From Flavobacteriales bacterium UBA7612 (GTDB lineage Bacteria > Bacteroidota > Bacteroidia > Flavobacteriales > Weeksellaceae): DNA of 64,000 bases. Location: positions 1 through 64,000 of the forward strand of contig DLJQ01000022.1 in NCBI GenBank assembly GCA_002484335.1, read 5' to 3'. The position numbers and the translations under genes are program-made. Of the stretch, positions 1 through 7,651 are shown one piece after another. Each line of letters opens with the position of its first letter. The first letter of the stretch is position 1. The notes under the pieces are model-generated. The model saw only the letters and a list, made by a program, of their open reading frames with translations. It was not told the origin of the DNA and searched no databases.

Positions 1-488
1 CCTGAACCATCAAAAAAATAATCTTGTTCTACAATTTCTTTTGCGGATTCTGTTTCAATTCCTTTATATTTTAGGTATTTATTCCATAAAGTTTCAGGCG
101 AAGGGAATTCGTCTAATTCTAATTCGGTTTCTATTTTAGAAGTATTGGTCTTATCATGAAATAAAAAACGATCACCATTCGTCGAAAAGATAAATGGTAA
201 ATTTAATATTTCAGCATATTCCAAGCCTTGTTGCATTCCTGCACCAACAGAATGGTTATTCTCTTTCACTTCAATAATACCAATTGGTATGTTTGGTTTA
301 TAATACAGTATATAATCTGCTCTTTTCTTTTTTCCTCTAGTTGTTAAATTACCACGTATATGAATTCGACCATCTGTAAACGTCTTTTGTTCAACATATT
401 GTTTCATTCTATCCCAACCAGCAGATTCAATAGCTGGAGTAATGAATTTTGTACTTATATCTTGTTCTGAGAATTTACGTTTGTCCAT
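1..488 (-). CDS. hsdR: Type I restriction enzyme R subunit, N-terminal part (runs off left edge)
   Basis: The minus-strand frame starts at the ATG at 488-486 (MDKRKFSEQDIST...) and stays open to base 1, so only the first 162 or so residues are in the window. It begins like the HSDR_N nuclease domain of type I restriction R subunits: a helical start with the stretch ITPAIESAGWD, then RADYILYY followed by IGIIEVKENN. The D and E-x-K residues of the PD-(D/E)XK fold are therefore present. This domain cuts unmodified DNA after translocation by the helicase motor, which would lie to the left. No hsdM or hsdS is visible. The gene may be chromosomal or cargo of the conjugative element to the right; the window cannot decide. 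The family call is fairly sure. Confidence 0.8.
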   Translation of the reverse strand, partial: MDKRKFSEQDISTKFITPAIESAGWDRMKQYVEQKTFTDGRIHIRGNLTTRGKKKRADYILYYKPNIPIGIIEVKENNHSVGAGMQQGLEYAEILNLPFIFSTNGDRFLFHDKTNTSKIETELELDEFPSPETLWNKYLKYKGIETESAKEIVEQDYFFDGS

Positions 489-745
489 AATTTGTGTTTG
501 TGTAAATATACAAAATGTTAAAATGCGAATAAAGACATATTAACGGATAAAACCTTATGGAAAACCGTAATATATATCACATTTTTAATTTTATTTTTTT
601 GATATAACAAATATAGTTTATTGTAACGACAGAATGAGTCGTTATAAATAAGAATTGCGTTAGGAATAGTAGTGGGAATCCTTTTATAAAAATGGTAACT
701 GAGGTTCTCGAAGTTATTATTTTTATATGATTTCATTTCTCTTCC

Positions 746-791
746 CTTCGAGTCCCTCAGGGAACGAAAATGGTAACTGAGGTTCTCGAAG
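746..791. repeat. REP-like extragenic hairpin with a partial second copy
   Basis: The arms CTTCGAG-TC-CCTCAG (746-760) and CTGAGG-TT-CTCGAAG (777-791) pair except for a 2-nt internal mismatch, around a 16-nt loop. The right half plus part of the loop (767-792) is repeated exactly, 26 bp long, at 689-714. Short extragenic palindromes of this kind recur in flavobacterial genomes. Copy number cannot be judged from this window. Confidence 0.6.
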
Positions 792-808
792 TAATTCTTA
801 TAAAAAAA

Positions 809-831
809 GCGATAAACTGAATGTTTATCGC
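809..831. terminator. Perfect hairpin, bidirectional terminator-like
   Basis: GCGATAAAC (809-817), a 5-nt loop, then GTTTATCGC (823-831): a perfect 9-bp stem. Seven A residues flank it on the left and a T-rich run on the right, so it could act in either direction. No gene ends immediately beside it, so its partner may have been lost. Confidence 0.55.
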
Positions 832-979
832 TATTATTTATGTGTTTTTTAAGTTACTCACCGACACGAATTCAACAAACTATTTAAATTGAATGATTTA
901 TAATTGAAAAGATGTAATTTTAATGTAGTCAATTTTATAAAAAAGTTTAACAATTTAGATTTTAATCATTAATCAAAAT

Positions 980-1118
980 AGTGCGTTATACAGCACTATT
1001 TTTACACTTTATACTAAAACCAGAGTAATACATCTATAAAAGTGCTTTTTATTGCACTTTTCTTGTTTAATATCAAATTTATTTCTAAATTTACTTTAAA
1101 AGTGCATTATATGACACT
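980..1118. promoter_or_regulatory. Three 18-bp operator-like inverted repeats upstream of the HTH gene
   Basis: AGTGC-N8-GCACT occurs at 980-997 and 1041-1058. A copy with one mismatch (AGTGC-N8-ACACT) lies at 1101-1118. All three have the same 8-nt spacer. The third covers the ATG at 1111, as expected for autorepression by the HTH protein encoded just downstream. The binding protein is inferred from position. Confidence 0.7.
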
Positions 1119-1320
1119 ATCAATAATTAAGCAAATCAAAGAAAGACGTAAAGTTTTAGCTATATCACAAGAAACATTAGCCGAGATTTCTGGTGTTGGT
1201 TTACGTACGTTAAAACAATTTGAAAGTGTCAAAGGTAATCCAACGCTAGAAACACTACAAAAAATGTGTGATGTATTAGGATTAGAAATTAAATTAGAAG
1301 TTAAAACAATTGAATCATGA
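1111..1320 (+). CDS. HipB-like XRE-family HTH regulator, probably an orphaned antitoxin
   Basis: This 69-aa protein is a single lambda-repressor-type helix-turn-helix (ISQETLAEISGVGLRTLKQFE, then NPTLETLQKMCDVLGL). It resembles the small HipB-type regulators (y4mF/couple_hipB type) that precede hipA kinase-toxin genes in Bacteroidota. I chose the ATG at 1111 because the protein then starts right at the HTH, and because upstream codons run through the operator repeats. Three operator-like inverted repeats, one on the start codon, suggest negative autoregulation. The expected hipA partner is missing: directly after the stop comes the broken 3' side of an IS30 transposase. The locus was probably truncated by transposition, and the last few residues may come from the junction. 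Confidence 0.7.
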   Translation: MTLSIIKQIKERRKVLAISQETLAEISGVGLRTLKQFESVKGNPTLETLQKMCDVLGLEIKLEVKTIES

Positions 1321-1968
1321 GAATTGCTTGTTCTACAAGTTCACTATCTTTACTATGAACTTTCTTTATTCTAAATAATCCAGTAGCTCTATCATTGATT
1401 GTTACGATTGCTCCCTGATGATTCTTGCCTATTATTGTATCTAATTCAAAATCTCCAAATCGAGTTTTTTCTTCAACTATTTTAGGTCTATTTTCTATTG
1501 GTTCTCTATCTGTTAAAACTCCTCTTGAATGGGTTGTATTTCCTCGCTTCTTATAACGCTTACCCTGTGTTCTTAGACACTTGTACAATGTTCCTCTATT
1601 CTTTTATCCTTCCAAATATACTGATAGATACGTTCTATAGATACACAAGCTATTTTATTCTTTTTACAATAACCTACTATTTGCTCAGGACTGTAGTACT
1701 TTGCCTATAATCTATTTACTGTAGCTTTTATCTCATAGGTAAATCGTTTTAACTTGGGCTTTTGTTTATGCCTAAGAAGATATTTACGATGAGCTAAGTC
1801 TGCTTTATAAACTTTATCACGATCTCTATTTCTTCTAACTTCTCTGTAAATAACGCTTCTATCTTTGTGTAATATACTAGATATTTTACGTGTTGAATAA
1901 TTTTTACAAAGTAATATTTCTATTGTGTATTTTTGTTCAAAGGTTAAATGACTCATATTTTGCAACAT
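1301..1968 (-). pseudogene. IS30-family transposase, degenerate
   Basis: The N-terminal HTH part reads from about 1956 (MSHLTFEQKYTIEILLCKN, then STRKISSILHKDRSVIYREVRRN), typical of IS30 transposases. An in-frame TAG follows at about 1705. The frame continues as AKYYSPEQIVGYC...IYQYIWKDKR and then needs a one-base frameshift near 1600 to reach RGTLYKCLRTQGKRYKKRG. The integrase core then starts (FGDFELDTIIGK, with the first catalytic Asp, and GAIVTINDRATG) but stops at about 1304, before the second Asp and the Glu. So there is one internal stop, one frameshift and a missing 3' third: a clear pseudogene. Its truncated end abuts the HipB-like gene. Confidence 0.85.
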
Positions 1969-1985
1969 TAGAGGGTGCTAATTAA
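1305..1985 (-). mobile_element. IS30-family insertion sequence remnant
   Basis: The remnant spans a decayed IS30-type transposase and the short upstream stretch to about 1985. The end next to the HTH gene lies inside the transposase reading frame, so that half of the element and its terminal repeat are gone. The limits are approximate because I could not identify matching terminal inverted repeats. It looks like an old, immobile copy. Confidence 0.6.
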
Positions 1986-2395
1986 GTTTATTTATTCCTA
2001 GTTTGAAAGGTCTACTTAAAGACCTTTCTTTAGATATATAAAAACTTTATATGTCCTTGTTGCATTTATTAGTTGAATCTAGGTTTAAATAAATAGATAG
2101 TAATAATATTTTCCATCATCAACCTGTAAAAAGGCAGCCAATGTATGGCGGCCATCCCACACTTCACCCCTGCCAAAAGACTACAGCATAAACGGCTTCC
2201 TCCCTAAAGGTACCCTCCAATTATTCCGTTTCCTTTTGTCTTTCTCTATTGACCGCTTTGATAGTCTGCTTTCTTTTTTCAGGTTTTTCTTTTGGAAAAA
2301 TATGCGCGAAGCGAGGTTAAAAAATCCTTACAAGTTTGCACAGAAAGTTAAAGAGAAGAAAGTAACAAAATGTAGAATTTAAAAATTAGAACATT
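1986..2395. other. Gene-free region before ssb, with a GC-richer block
   Basis: A perfect hairpin lies at 2005-2028 (GAAAGGTCT, 6-nt loop, AGACCTTTC). From about 2125 to 2230 the sequence becomes clearly GC-richer than its surroundings and contains GGCAGCC...GGCGGCC, a 7-bp stem with one mismatch. No frame there reads as a known protein. Similar GC-rich leaders precede ssb/DUF932 blocks in Bacteroidetes conjugative elements as far as I recall, so this may be the edge of the element or a regulatory leader. Confidence 0.4.
2005..2028. terminator. Perfect 9-bp hairpin
   Basis: GAAAGGTCT / AGACCTTTC with a 6-nt loop, followed by a short T run. It sits between the IS30 remnant and the start of the conjugative element block and may insulate them. 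Confidence 0.5.
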
Positions 2396-2761
2396 ATGAA
2401 CATTATTGGAAGACTGACCAGAGACGCAGAAGTACGAACAACATCACAAGACAAACAAGTCGTAAACTTCTCAGTGGCTATAAATAATAGTTACAAAAAC
2501 AAACAAGGCGAAAGAATAGAACAAACCATTTATTTTGATTGTTCTTATTGGATTTCTACTAAAGTCGCAAGTTTATTAACCAAAGGAACTTTAGTTGAAC
2601 TTATTGGACGGTTAAGCCCAAGAGCGTGGACAAATTCAGAGGGAGAACCTAGAGCGGGTTTAAATTTTCATACTTCACAAATCAAGTTACATGGAGGTAG
2701 TAGAAAAACGGAAACGTCACAAGCTAGTGAACAAAATTCAGAGGACGACCTTCCATTTTAA
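2396..2761 (+). CDS. ssb: Single-stranded DNA-binding protein of the conjugative element
   Basis: This 121-aa OB-fold SSB starts MNIIGRLTRDAEVRTT, with VVNFSVAINNSY and a YFDCSYW strand. It ends with an acidic tail closing in DDLPF, the tip that recruits partner proteins to SSB. It would coat single-stranded DNA during transfer and replication of the element. The start ATG at 2396 is the only plausible one. It is shorter than chromosomal SSBs (usually 130-180 aa), as is common for mobile-element versions. It is followed 43 bp later by the DUF932 gene, a pair often found together in Bacteroidetes conjugative elements. Confidence 0.9.
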   Translation: MNIIGRLTRDAEVRTTSQDKQVVNFSVAINNSYKNKQGERIEQTIYFDCSYWISTKVASLLTKGTLVELIGRLSPRAWTNSEGEPRAGLNFHTSQIKLHGGSRKTETSQASEQNSEDDLPF

Positions 2762-2804
2762 TTATTCAAAATCAATTTAGTATTCATCATAAAAATTTAA
2801 AATT

Positions 2805-3875
2805 ATGGCACATAATATCAATTTTAATGAACAAACAGGACGTTATTCATTTTTTAGTGTAAAAGAGAAGGCTTGGCACGGATTAGGGCAAATTGTTAAC
2901 GAATACCCTACAAGTGAACAAGCGATAAAATATGCAGGTTTAGATTATGAAGTTATTAAATCGCCATTATTTACAAACGGTTCTGAAATTATTACAGATT
3001 CTGAATTTACAGAAGTTAATAAGATGTTAGAAGTTCCGAAGTATTTTGCAAACATTCGCACCGATAACAATACTGTTTTGGGTGTGGTTGGAAAAGATTA
3101 TCATATCGTACAAAACCGTGAAGCCTTTAACTTCTTTGATGCAATTGTAGGCGGTGACCAGGGAATTTTATATGAAACTGCGGGAGCATTAGGAAATGGA
3201 GAACGTATTTTCATTACGGCAAAATTACCCGATTATATACGTGTTGGAAATGGTGACGATGTCACAGAAAAATATATTTTCCTTACCACTTCTCACGATG
3301 GTAGCGGAAGTATTACAGCCGCATTTACTCCTATTCGTATCGTTTGCCAAAATACTTTAAATGCTTCACTTAAAAATATGACAAACGTTGTAAGAATTAA
3401 ACATACTTCGGGAGCAAAACAACGTATTGAGAATGCTCATAAAATAATGGGATTAGCCAATACTTTAAGTACACAGTTAGAAAATATTTTTAACAATTGG
3501 TCAAAGGTTAGAGTATCAGACAAAGAGGTTAAAAAACTTATTCAATTAGCACTTTGTCCAAACAAAGAAACATTGGATTTAATTAAAAATGATGCAGAAG
3601 ATGAAATGTCTACAGTATTTAAAAATACAATTGATGATGCTTTCCAATATGCGATGTTAAGTGATACACAACAAATGGACACGACAAAAGGAACTTTATA
3701 CGGAGCATATAACGCTGTGACAGGCTATTTTCAAAATGTACGCAATTATAAAAATAATGAAGCCAAACTTCAAAGCATTGTATTAGGTGGGACAGCTCAA
3801 CTAAAATCACAAAAGGCATTCGAGTTATGTACTGATTTTGCGCATAATGGTGCTGAAATTTTAAACTTTAATTAA
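2805..3875 (+). CDS. DUF932 (phage/plasmid-like TIGR03299) protein
   Basis: This 356-aa protein matches the DUF932/TIGR03299 family as I know it. It opens MAHNINFNEQTGRYSFFSVKEKAWHGLG, a signature 'GKxAWHGLG'-like start, followed by the TxHDGSGSI and PIRIVCQNTLNASL blocks typical of the family. Family members sit in plasmid and conjugative-element replication or maintenance regions; the biochemical role is not known to me. No signal peptide or membrane segment is seen. It lies between ssb and the PRTRC E gene, all on the plus strand, likely one transcript. A short hairpin follows the stop. Confidence 0.85.
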   Translation: MAHNINFNEQTGRYSFFSVKEKAWHGLGQIVNEYPTSEQAIKYAGLDYEVIKSPLFTNGSEIITDSEFTEVNKMLEVPKYFANIRTDNNTVLGVVGKDYHIVQNREAFNFFDAIVGGDQGILYETAGALGNGERIFITAKLPDYIRVGNGDDVTEKYIFLTTSHDGSGSITAAFTPIRIVCQNTLNASLKNMTNVVRIKHTSGAKQRIENAHKIMGLANTLSTQLENIFNNWSKVRVSDKEVKKLIQLALCPNKETLDLIKNDAEDEMSTVFKNTIDDAFQYAMLSDTQQMDTTKGTLYGAYNAVTGYFQNVRNYKNNEAKLQSIVLGGTAQLKSQKAFELCTDFAHNGAEILNFN

Positions 3876-3886
3876 ATCTATAAGTG

Positions 3887-3904
3887 ACCGCCTATCAAGG
3901 CGGT
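3887..3904 (+). terminator. Hairpin after the DUF932 gene
   Basis: ACCGCCT (3887-3893), ATCA loop, AGGCGGT (3898-3904), followed by TGCTTT. A 7-bp GC-rich stem just after the DUF932 stop at 3875. The T tract is weak, so it may be an attenuator or a processing site before the PRTRC E gene. Confidence 0.45.
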
Positions 3905-3926
3905 TGCTTTACAAAATCTTAAAATT

Positions 3927-4478
3927 ATGAATAGCAATTTTTTTAATCAAATAGCACAATTGGATTTCATCGGAAATCTTCAATTAACCATCACTAAAGG
4001 AGTAGGAAATAATTTGATTGTATCGGTACTACTTAATAATGATAATTGTAATGATAATGCTAAAAATAGTATTCCTCCTTTATTATTTAATGCGACTGCA
4101 CAAGAATTTGACAAAGAATTAATTCAACAAATATCTTCTCCTATTCAAATTGTTTCGAGTGTAATGGTAGATATGGAACTGTTTCTTAAACAAATGGAAA
4201 AAGTTAAAAAACAATCAACAAAGGAGAAAGAAAAGACCGAAAAAACTAAAAATGATAAGCAGTCCAAAGACAAAAAGTATGAAGATACTATGTTAAAAGT
4301 TAATAAATTAGAGAAAGAGGGAAAATTTAGAGAAGCGTGGAAAAAAGTTCCAGAATCAACAGAATTTCCTCAAAAAGTAGATGAAATACGGAAACGAAAA
4401 TCGCAATTATCAGCCCAATTTTCTAATCCAAATCTTTTTGGAACTATAGAACAAGAAACAGCGAGTAAACCGCACTAA
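3927..4478 (+). CDS. PRTRC system protein E
   Basis: This 183-aa protein begins MNSNFFNQIAQLDFIGNLQLTITKG and carries IPPLLFNATAQEFDKEL, which I recognise as PRTRC protein E. A long lysine/glutamate-rich, probably coiled-coil stretch (about residues 92-150) follows. PRTRC (ParB-related, ThiF-related cassette) is a set of plasmid and element genes of unknown joint function. Normally E is followed by proteins C, B, A, D and ThiF. Here the next sequence is a scrambled C/ThiF remnant, so the cassette has collapsed and E is probably a leftover. Confidence 0.75.
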   Translation: MNSNFFNQIAQLDFIGNLQLTITKGVGNNLIVSVLLNNDNCNDNAKNSIPPLLFNATAQEFDKELIQQISSPIQIVSSVMVDMELFLKQMEKVKKQSTKEKEKTEKTKNDKQSKDKKYEDTMLKVNKLEKEGKFREAWKKVPESTEFPQKVDEIRKRKSQLSAQFSNPNLFGTIEQETASKPH

Positions 4479-4483
4479 ATTAT

Positions 4484-5092
4484 TATGCTAATTTATACCC
4501 TATACTCACAACGGCAAAAGTATCTGCCCCAGAAATTAAAGATGATACAGTCGAATATAAATTCGAAAGTACAATGGGAACAAATTGCAAAGCTAAAATC
4601 CAAAAGTTTCAACGTAATGAATTAGGGCATTTACCCAAAAATACGAAAGCAACCATTTATATTAGTTGTGTTGATACTGTACAAACTCGATTTGATATAG
4701 CAGAAATGCTGAAAGATGTAAATGATAATAAATTATGTCGAAACACTCCAAAATATTGGTTAGATTTTGAAAATAGTCAACATACTGGGCAGGTTATATT
4801 ATCTACTATTGGAGAAATTAAACAACCAATTTCAGAAAAATATCAAACGGTGGCAAGTCTGCCAATGATTACAGATGAATAAGGTGAATTACTAAAACAA
4901 TCTGAAATCTTAGATAATACTCCAAGTTGTAGTTTAGCCGAAGCATTAGAAAAACAAGATTTATTTATCAATTCTACACTCACTCAAATAGGGTGTTTTT
5001 TACTTTGGTCAATGTTTCGTTATGGCAAAATTGAGAACAGAGGTTTCTTTCTTAATTTAAAAAATTACCATACTAAACCTCTTAAAGTATAA
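4484..5092 (+). pseudogene. Fused remnants of PRTRC protein C and PRTRC ThiF (E1-like) protein
   Basis: One frame reads YANLYPILTTAKVSAPEIKD...YKFESTMGT, which looks like the C-terminal half of PRTRC protein C. It runs straight into IYISCVDTVQTRFDIAEML...NTPKYWLDFENSQHTGQVILSTIG, which resembles the C-terminal part of the PRTRC ThiF/E1-like protein. A TAA at 4880-4882 interrupts it. The same frame continues for 70 codons (PSCSLAEALEKQDLFINS...GCFLLWSMFRYGKI...) to a TAA at 5090-5092. So protein C has lost its 5' half and ThiF its nucleotide-binding N-terminus, the two are joined, and an in-frame stop is present. A 102-aa peptide from the ATG at 4574 could still be made but is unlikely to function. 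Confidence 0.75.
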
Positions 5093-5117
5093 CGTAAACT
5101 CAATCAAAAATCGGTCG

Positions 5118-5160
5118 GCAAAAATGCCTTTGCTCCCTATGGTCGCAAACGCATTTTTGC
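5118..5160. repeat. Long 16-bp inverted repeat between the PRTRC remnant and the tra operon end
   Basis: GCAAAAATGCCTTTGC (5118-5133) pairs with GCAAACGCATTTTTGC (5145-5160) around an 11-nt loop, with one mismatch. It lies in the convergent gap between plus-strand genes and the minus-strand tra operon, which fits a bidirectional terminator, but it lacks a classic T tract. The sequence is GC-richer than its neighbours, so a recombination or replication site is also possible. Confidence 0.55.
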
Positions 5161-5259
5161 TAAACACGGAAAAAATCACATCGATAAAATAGTTTTTTAT
5201 CCATGCGATTGTATTTTTTTGCTTCGGATATCCATTATCCGATAGATTGAAAATATTTT

Positions 5260-5571
5260 TTAGATGATTTGATTATTAATATTATCAATTAATATACTTC
5301 TGTTTCGGTCAAATAATCTTGATTTAAATTGTTTACTTAAAGCAGTTTGAACTTCCTTATTGTTAATATCTCGTATATCAAAAAGGACATTATAACCACG
5401 AGCTGGTATTACTAATGTAATGGGAAGAATATTGGAATCTTTTAGTTCTAAATCTTCCAAAAAACATTCAATATCAAATTTCAAAAATTTGACATTTTGA
5501 TGCAGTATTCGTTCTGCATTTGACTCTTTTCGAATTTTTCCAATTCTAACTATATCATATTTAATTGCCAT
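5260..5571 (-). CDS. Hypothetical protein at the end of the tra operon
   Basis: I do not recognise this 103-aa protein (MAIKYDIVRIGKIRKESNAER...). It has no signal peptide or membrane segment and alternates charged and hydrophobic residues like a small alpha/beta protein. Its first residues resemble those of HU-like proteins of Bacteroidota (MAIKY-), but the rest does not follow that fold convincingly. It lies 117 bp downstream of traQ on the same strand, so it may be the last gene of the transfer operon or have its own promoter. Confidence 0.5.
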   Translation of the reverse strand: MAIKYDIVRIGKIRKESNAERILHQNVKFLKFDIECFLEDLELKDSNILPITLVIPARGYNVLFDIRDINNKEVQTALSKQFKSRLFDRNRSILIDNINNQII

Positions 5572-5688
5572 AATTGATTTAGCTTATTTTTAAATGTACT
5601 ACAATTATTGTTTTAGATTTTTTTAATTTTAAATCAAATTATAAGAGTTATTTTCTTAATCGAAAAACAACTCTTTTGATTTTATGAC

Positions 5689-6129
5689 TTATTCTTTATC
5701 ACGACTATTAAACTGAAAACTCACTTGTTTTTCGTTTCCAAAATTATCAGAAATCCAAACATCGAAAGCTTGTGAAACGGATGATGTTGATGTGTAATAT
5801 AATCTAAATTCTTTGGTTGGTAATTCATATAAATCGTTCGGCTGATATGGAGAATTATCATAATACTGAAGACTACCTTCTCCATCAAATTGAAAATAGC
5901 GTAGTTTATAAGTAGTATTTTTAAAATTTCCTGTTGATATTATCGTAAATCGTATTTCAACTGTTTGTCCTTTGATTAGTTCTTTTGGAACCGGCATCAC
6001 TTGAAGCTCAAAAGGAAAATTCTGCTGAATATCTAGTTCATTATCATTACTACATGAATTTAAAATAATGAACATTAAAGCAATTAATAATTGTACGGTG
6101 ATACTTGATCTGTTATATAAAAGTTTCAT
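5689..6129 (-). CDS. traQ: Conjugative transfer protein TraQ (DUF3872), lipoprotein
   Basis: This 146-aa protein has a signal peptide ending in a lipobox-like ILNSC (Cys at about residue 26) followed by SNDNE, so it is probably a lipoprotein. The rest is a beta-rich domain (FPFELQVMPVPKELIKGQTVEIRFTI ... YTSTSSVSQAFDVWISDNFGNEKQVSFQF) that I recognise as DUF3872/TraQ of CTnDOT-type elements. It sits directly after traO with an 11-bp gap, the usual order. TraP, the primase found between O and Q in CTnDOT, is absent here. The exact role in the mating channel is not established. Confidence 0.8.
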   Translation of the reverse strand: MKLLYNRSSITVQLLIALMFIILNSCSNDNELDIQQNFPFELQVMPVPKELIKGQTVEIRFTIISTGNFKNTTYKLRYFQFDGEGSLQYYDNSPYQPNDLYELPTKEFRLYYTSTSSVSQAFDVWISDNFGNEKQVSFQFNSRDKE

Positions 6130-6140
6130 TTTAATTGTTT

Positions 6141-6704
6141 TTAAAAGTTAAATCGTATTCCTAATCCTATAGATGGGCGAAACTGCTCTAAGTCTGTTCC
6201 CCAAAAAACTTTAGTTTTTCCTAGTAGAATAAAAACAAGATGATCAGTTAAATAAGTTTCAAAAGATAATCTGGTTCCAGCTCCATAAATAAAGTTTTCT
6301 TCATTCAATATTCTTGCTCCATCATACAAGACTTGTTCGCCTCTATTAATATTTTCATAACCAATAGTAGCTGTTAAAGCTAAATTCAGTGTAATATTTT
6401 TATAGGTATCTCCTAACAGAAAGAAACTATAACCACCTTCTACGGTATAGGTCTCATGTGGAATTTGAATATCCCTATAGCTGTAATATTGATGCGCATA
6501 TTCAAAAGCCCAAAGCTGATAATTCCCGTTTCTACCATTTACAGTTAATCCTAAATTAAGGAAATAATCATTTCCTATTTTCGAATTGGATAGTAGCCCA
6601 AAACTGGTTTCTAATCCTTTCTTTTTTGGAATCATTCGTTGTCCTTGTAGATATGAAATCGCAGTTAAAAGAAGAAAAACGGTTAAACAATATTTTTTTA
6701 TCAT
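6141..6704 (-). CDS. traO: Conjugative transfer protein TraO
   Basis: This 187-aa protein starts with a signal peptide (MIKKYCLTVFLLLTAISYLQG-Q) and continues as alternating aromatic beta-strands. It ends in RFNF, a terminal Phe typical of outer-membrane barrels. With its position after traN this fits TraO of Bacteroidetes conjugative transposons, thought to belong to the outer-membrane side of the mating apparatus. The gap to traN is 21 bp. Confidence rests on gene order plus topology. Confidence 0.8.
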   Translation of the reverse strand: MIKKYCLTVFLLLTAISYLQGQRMIPKKKGLETSFGLLSNSKIGNDYFLNLGLTVNGRNGNYQLWAFEYAHQYYSYRDIQIPHETYTVEGGYSFFLLGDTYKNITLNLALTATIGYENINRGEQVLYDGARILNEENFIYGAGTRLSFETYLTDHLVFILLGKTKVFWGTDLEQFRPSIGLGIRFNF

Positions 6705-6725
6705 CGTAATTTGGTTTTAGAGTTT

Positions 6726-7619
6726 TTAAAATTTTAAATGCATCTCATCAATTAATTGAGCATGAATTAAGTCTGAATTTTCAACTTGTAATGTTTGGTG
6801 TCGACCACCATTTTTCTCATAGAGTTCAATAAATAAAACATAATCATCTGTTAGTGTAAATTGATCTAGTAGAAATACATTTCGTTCAATTGATTTACCT
6901 TTTATCACCTCCAAAGATTGATAATTTCTGAGCGGTTTCAATAGTTGATGTTGTATAACTGTTCGCTTTGCTAATTTTTTTTCGGCTATTTTAAAATGAA
7001 TGAAATCAACATTAAATGGAACATTACTTCTGTTTTTAATTTCTAAATGAAAGTAATATTTACCATTGTGATTATAGAGACCCTTTAATATAAACTGAAT
7101 ACCAAATTTAGCTGTTCCAATATGTTTAATTGTCTGTTTATTATTCTTGTAAATAGTTTCTAACAGTAAAGCAGTTAACGAAGGAGATTGTTTTCCTAAT
7201 TCACTAAAAAGAACTTCGTTTGCCTCTGTTTTCTTTAACTTTTTTTCCATCGTTAGAAGATTAAAACTTAAATTTTCGGGGTATTGGCTATAGTAGACAT
7301 TGAAGTTGTAAAAGTTTCCATCATTTGTGATGACTGAAAAATTTGTTTCTGGTTCAAAATCTTTCACAGAAGCTTTAACGCGTAAAACATTGTCCGCATC
7401 ATCTGCTTTTTCTGCAATTAAATAATCACTTCCTAAATCTACGTATCGAATTGAAGATGGAAATATAAGATGAGAAGTTTTATTGTAGGTAACATTCATT
7501 AAATAAGGTTCTATTTTACCTAATGAAAGTGGTAATTGGATATTTTCTTGTGCATAAAGAAGTTTACTCACTCCTAAAAGAAGTAGAAAAAATAGAAGGT
7601 TTTTATATTGAAATTTCAT
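6726..7619 (-). CDS. traN: Conjugative transfer protein TraN (DUF4138, VirB9-like)
   Basis: This 297-aa protein has a clear signal peptide (FFLLLLGVSKLLYA-QENIQLPL). It then carries the family blocks SHLIFPSSIRYVDLGSDYLIAEKADDADNVLRVKA and GKYYFHLEIKNRSNVPFNVDFIHF, typical of Bacteroidetes TraN (DUF4138). TraN is the VirB9-like periplasmic/outer-membrane component of the type IV secretion channel and pairs with TraM. Length matches the family (about 280-330 aa). It is encoded 32 bp after traM in the same operon. Confidence 0.9.
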   Translation of the reverse strand: MKFQYKNLLFFLLLLGVSKLLYAQENIQLPLSLGKIEPYLMNVTYNKTSHLIFPSSIRYVDLGSDYLIAEKADDADNVLRVKASVKDFEPETNFSVITNDGNFYNFNVYYSQYPENLSFNLLTMEKKLKKTEANEVLFSELGKQSPSLTALLLETIYKNNKQTIKHIGTAKFGIQFILKGLYNHNGKYYFHLEIKNRSNVPFNVDFIHFKIAEKKLAKRTVIQHQLLKPLRNYQSLEVIKGKSIERNVFLLDQFTLTDDYVLFIELYEKNGGRHQTLQVENSDLIHAQLIDEMHLKF

Positions 7620-7651
7620 TTTTTTTTAATTTAAAGGATTAATAATTTGAG

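Larger units (their letters stand above)
489..1110. other. Gene-free region with hairpins and operators
   Basis: I see no convincing gene between hsdR and the HTH gene. A 72-codon frame at 518-736 is low complexity and unlike a real protein. The stretch holds a 26-bp direct repeat (689-714 and 767-792), a REP-like hairpin (746-791), a terminator-like hairpin (809-831) and three operator-like inverted repeats before the HTH gene, each listed separately. Confidence 0.6.

Noticed and set aside
518..736. A 72-codon minus-strand frame
   Set aside because: It crosses one copy of the 26-bp direct repeat, has an Asn/Lys/Tyr-biased composition and no similarity to any family; treated as chance.
1498..1710. 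A 70-codon plus-strand frame
   Set aside because: Lies antisense to the decayed IS30 transposase and gives a hydrophobic low-information peptide.
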